A DNA stretch of 64,000 bases from Bacteroidaceae bacterium (lineage in GTDB: Bacteria; Bacteroidota; Bacteroidia; Bacteroidales; Bacteroidaceae), in assembly GCA_017650105.1 (NCBI GenBank), contig JAGCFO010000036.1, forward strand, positions 50,840 through 114,839. Direction: 5' to 3'. The notes under the pieces were generated by a model that did not search any database, was not told the origin of the DNA, and saw nothing but the letters and a program-made list of their open reading frames with translations. The translations under genes and the position numbers were made by a program. Of the stretch, positions 63,838-64,000 are shown piece by piece (the stretch's first letter is position 1; each line of letters begins with the position of its first letter).

Positions 63838-64000
63838 GAAATAGGTTGACACAATTAGGAACTTTATAAATGTGTTAGACTTATGAGAAAAATGTATCAA
63901 AGGACATCGAAGGAGAAAAAGAATGAGATTATTTCAGCTTACTTAACCGGCGACAACAGCTACGAGGAACTGAGTGACTACTACAAAGTGGATGCCTCCA
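63838..64000 (+). mobile_element. Left end of an apparent insertion sequence (cut by window)
   Basis: AGGTTGACACAATTAGGAAC at 63843-63862 is placed like a terminal inverted repeat, just before a transposase-like frame. The far end lies outside the window, so the element's limits and family are not proved. Confidence 0.5.
63883..64000 (+). CDS. Transposase, IS3-type orfA-like, 3'-truncated by window edge
   Basis: The frame from ATG 63883 is open to the window end (39 codons). It begins MRKMYQRTSKEKKNEIISAY and continues LTGDNSYEELSDYYKVDAS, the pattern of an N-terminal helix-turn-helix in IS3-like orfA proteins. Too short to decide the family. Confidence 0.55.
   Translation, partial: MRKMYQRTSKEKKNEIISAYLTGDNSYEELSDYYKVDAS

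Overview
The window reads as a chromosomal segment of a Bacteroidales bacterium, most likely Prevotella-like (Prevotellaceae). The grounds are a Bacteroidetes-type dcw cluster without murF, a type IX secretion pair (porU-porV) next to ispF, BspA-type leucine-rich repeat surface proteins, GH97, DUF4248, DUF3109 and BACON-like families, AT-rich start regions without clear Shine-Dalgarno sites, and many copies of the Bacteroidetes promoter signature (TTTG, about 19-20 nt, TAnnTTTG). Genus assignment is inference.

Layout. 1-4086 (+): the 3' part of guaB, then trmB, an Mrp-type Fe-S ATPase and a stand-alone glutamate formimidoyltransferase. 4139-10300: a divergent locus that looks like cell-wall sugar recycling. 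An AmpG-like MFS permease and an uncharacterised lipoprotein lie on the minus strand. On the plus strand are an AmgK-type sugar kinase fused to a RapZ C-terminal domain, a BadF-type amino-sugar kinase and a MurU-like nucleotidyltransferase. 10301-13169 is a repeat-rich accessory patch: two near-identical repeats of about 230 bp, a GH16 remnant, a four-copy TTCAAC/AGGGTTAAG array, a symmetric TGTCAC element with a 42-bp AT palindrome, and an orphan DUF4248 gene. 13170-16775 encodes a 1201-residue BspA-like protein ending in a dockerin-like domain. 17026-22311: rpsA (+), then der, era, rpmF and DUF177 (-), with fabH missing from the place it usually holds. 22653-30613 (-): FAH-family enzyme, porU, porV, ispF, a metallophosphoesterase lipoprotein and an orphan histidine kinase. 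30765-31599: a SUI1/eIF1-like factor (+), and tRNA-Glu followed by rpsT (-). 31999-49198 (-): one long division and cell-wall run, mraZ-rsmH-ftsL-ftsI-murE-mraY-murD-ftsW-murG-murC-ftsQ-ftsA-ftsZ-yqeY-recO. 49469-63720: mutarotase, fucP, BACON-like lipoprotein, DUF3109, GH97, a second LRR protein, a PfkB kinase and an S41 protease (+), then fucI and an acyl-ACP thioesterase (-), then slyD and aroC (+). The right edge cuts into an apparent insertion sequence.

Functional links. The dcw run makes meso-DAP type peptidoglycan precursors (MurE carries the DNPR motif) and the divisome, while the 5.8-10.3 kb locus probably salvages wall sugars back to UDP-MurNAc. PorU and PorV would process and export surface proteins. 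Mutarotase, FucP and FucI form a scattered fucose pathway, with fucK and fucA not in view.

The most unusual signals are non-coding. A polar, modular intergenic repeat recurs at ten sites, mostly just 3' of genes and once supplying the last codons and stop of murG. The structured accessory patch lies at 10.3-13.0 kb. The most interesting protein is the kinase-RapZ fusion inside the recycling locus.
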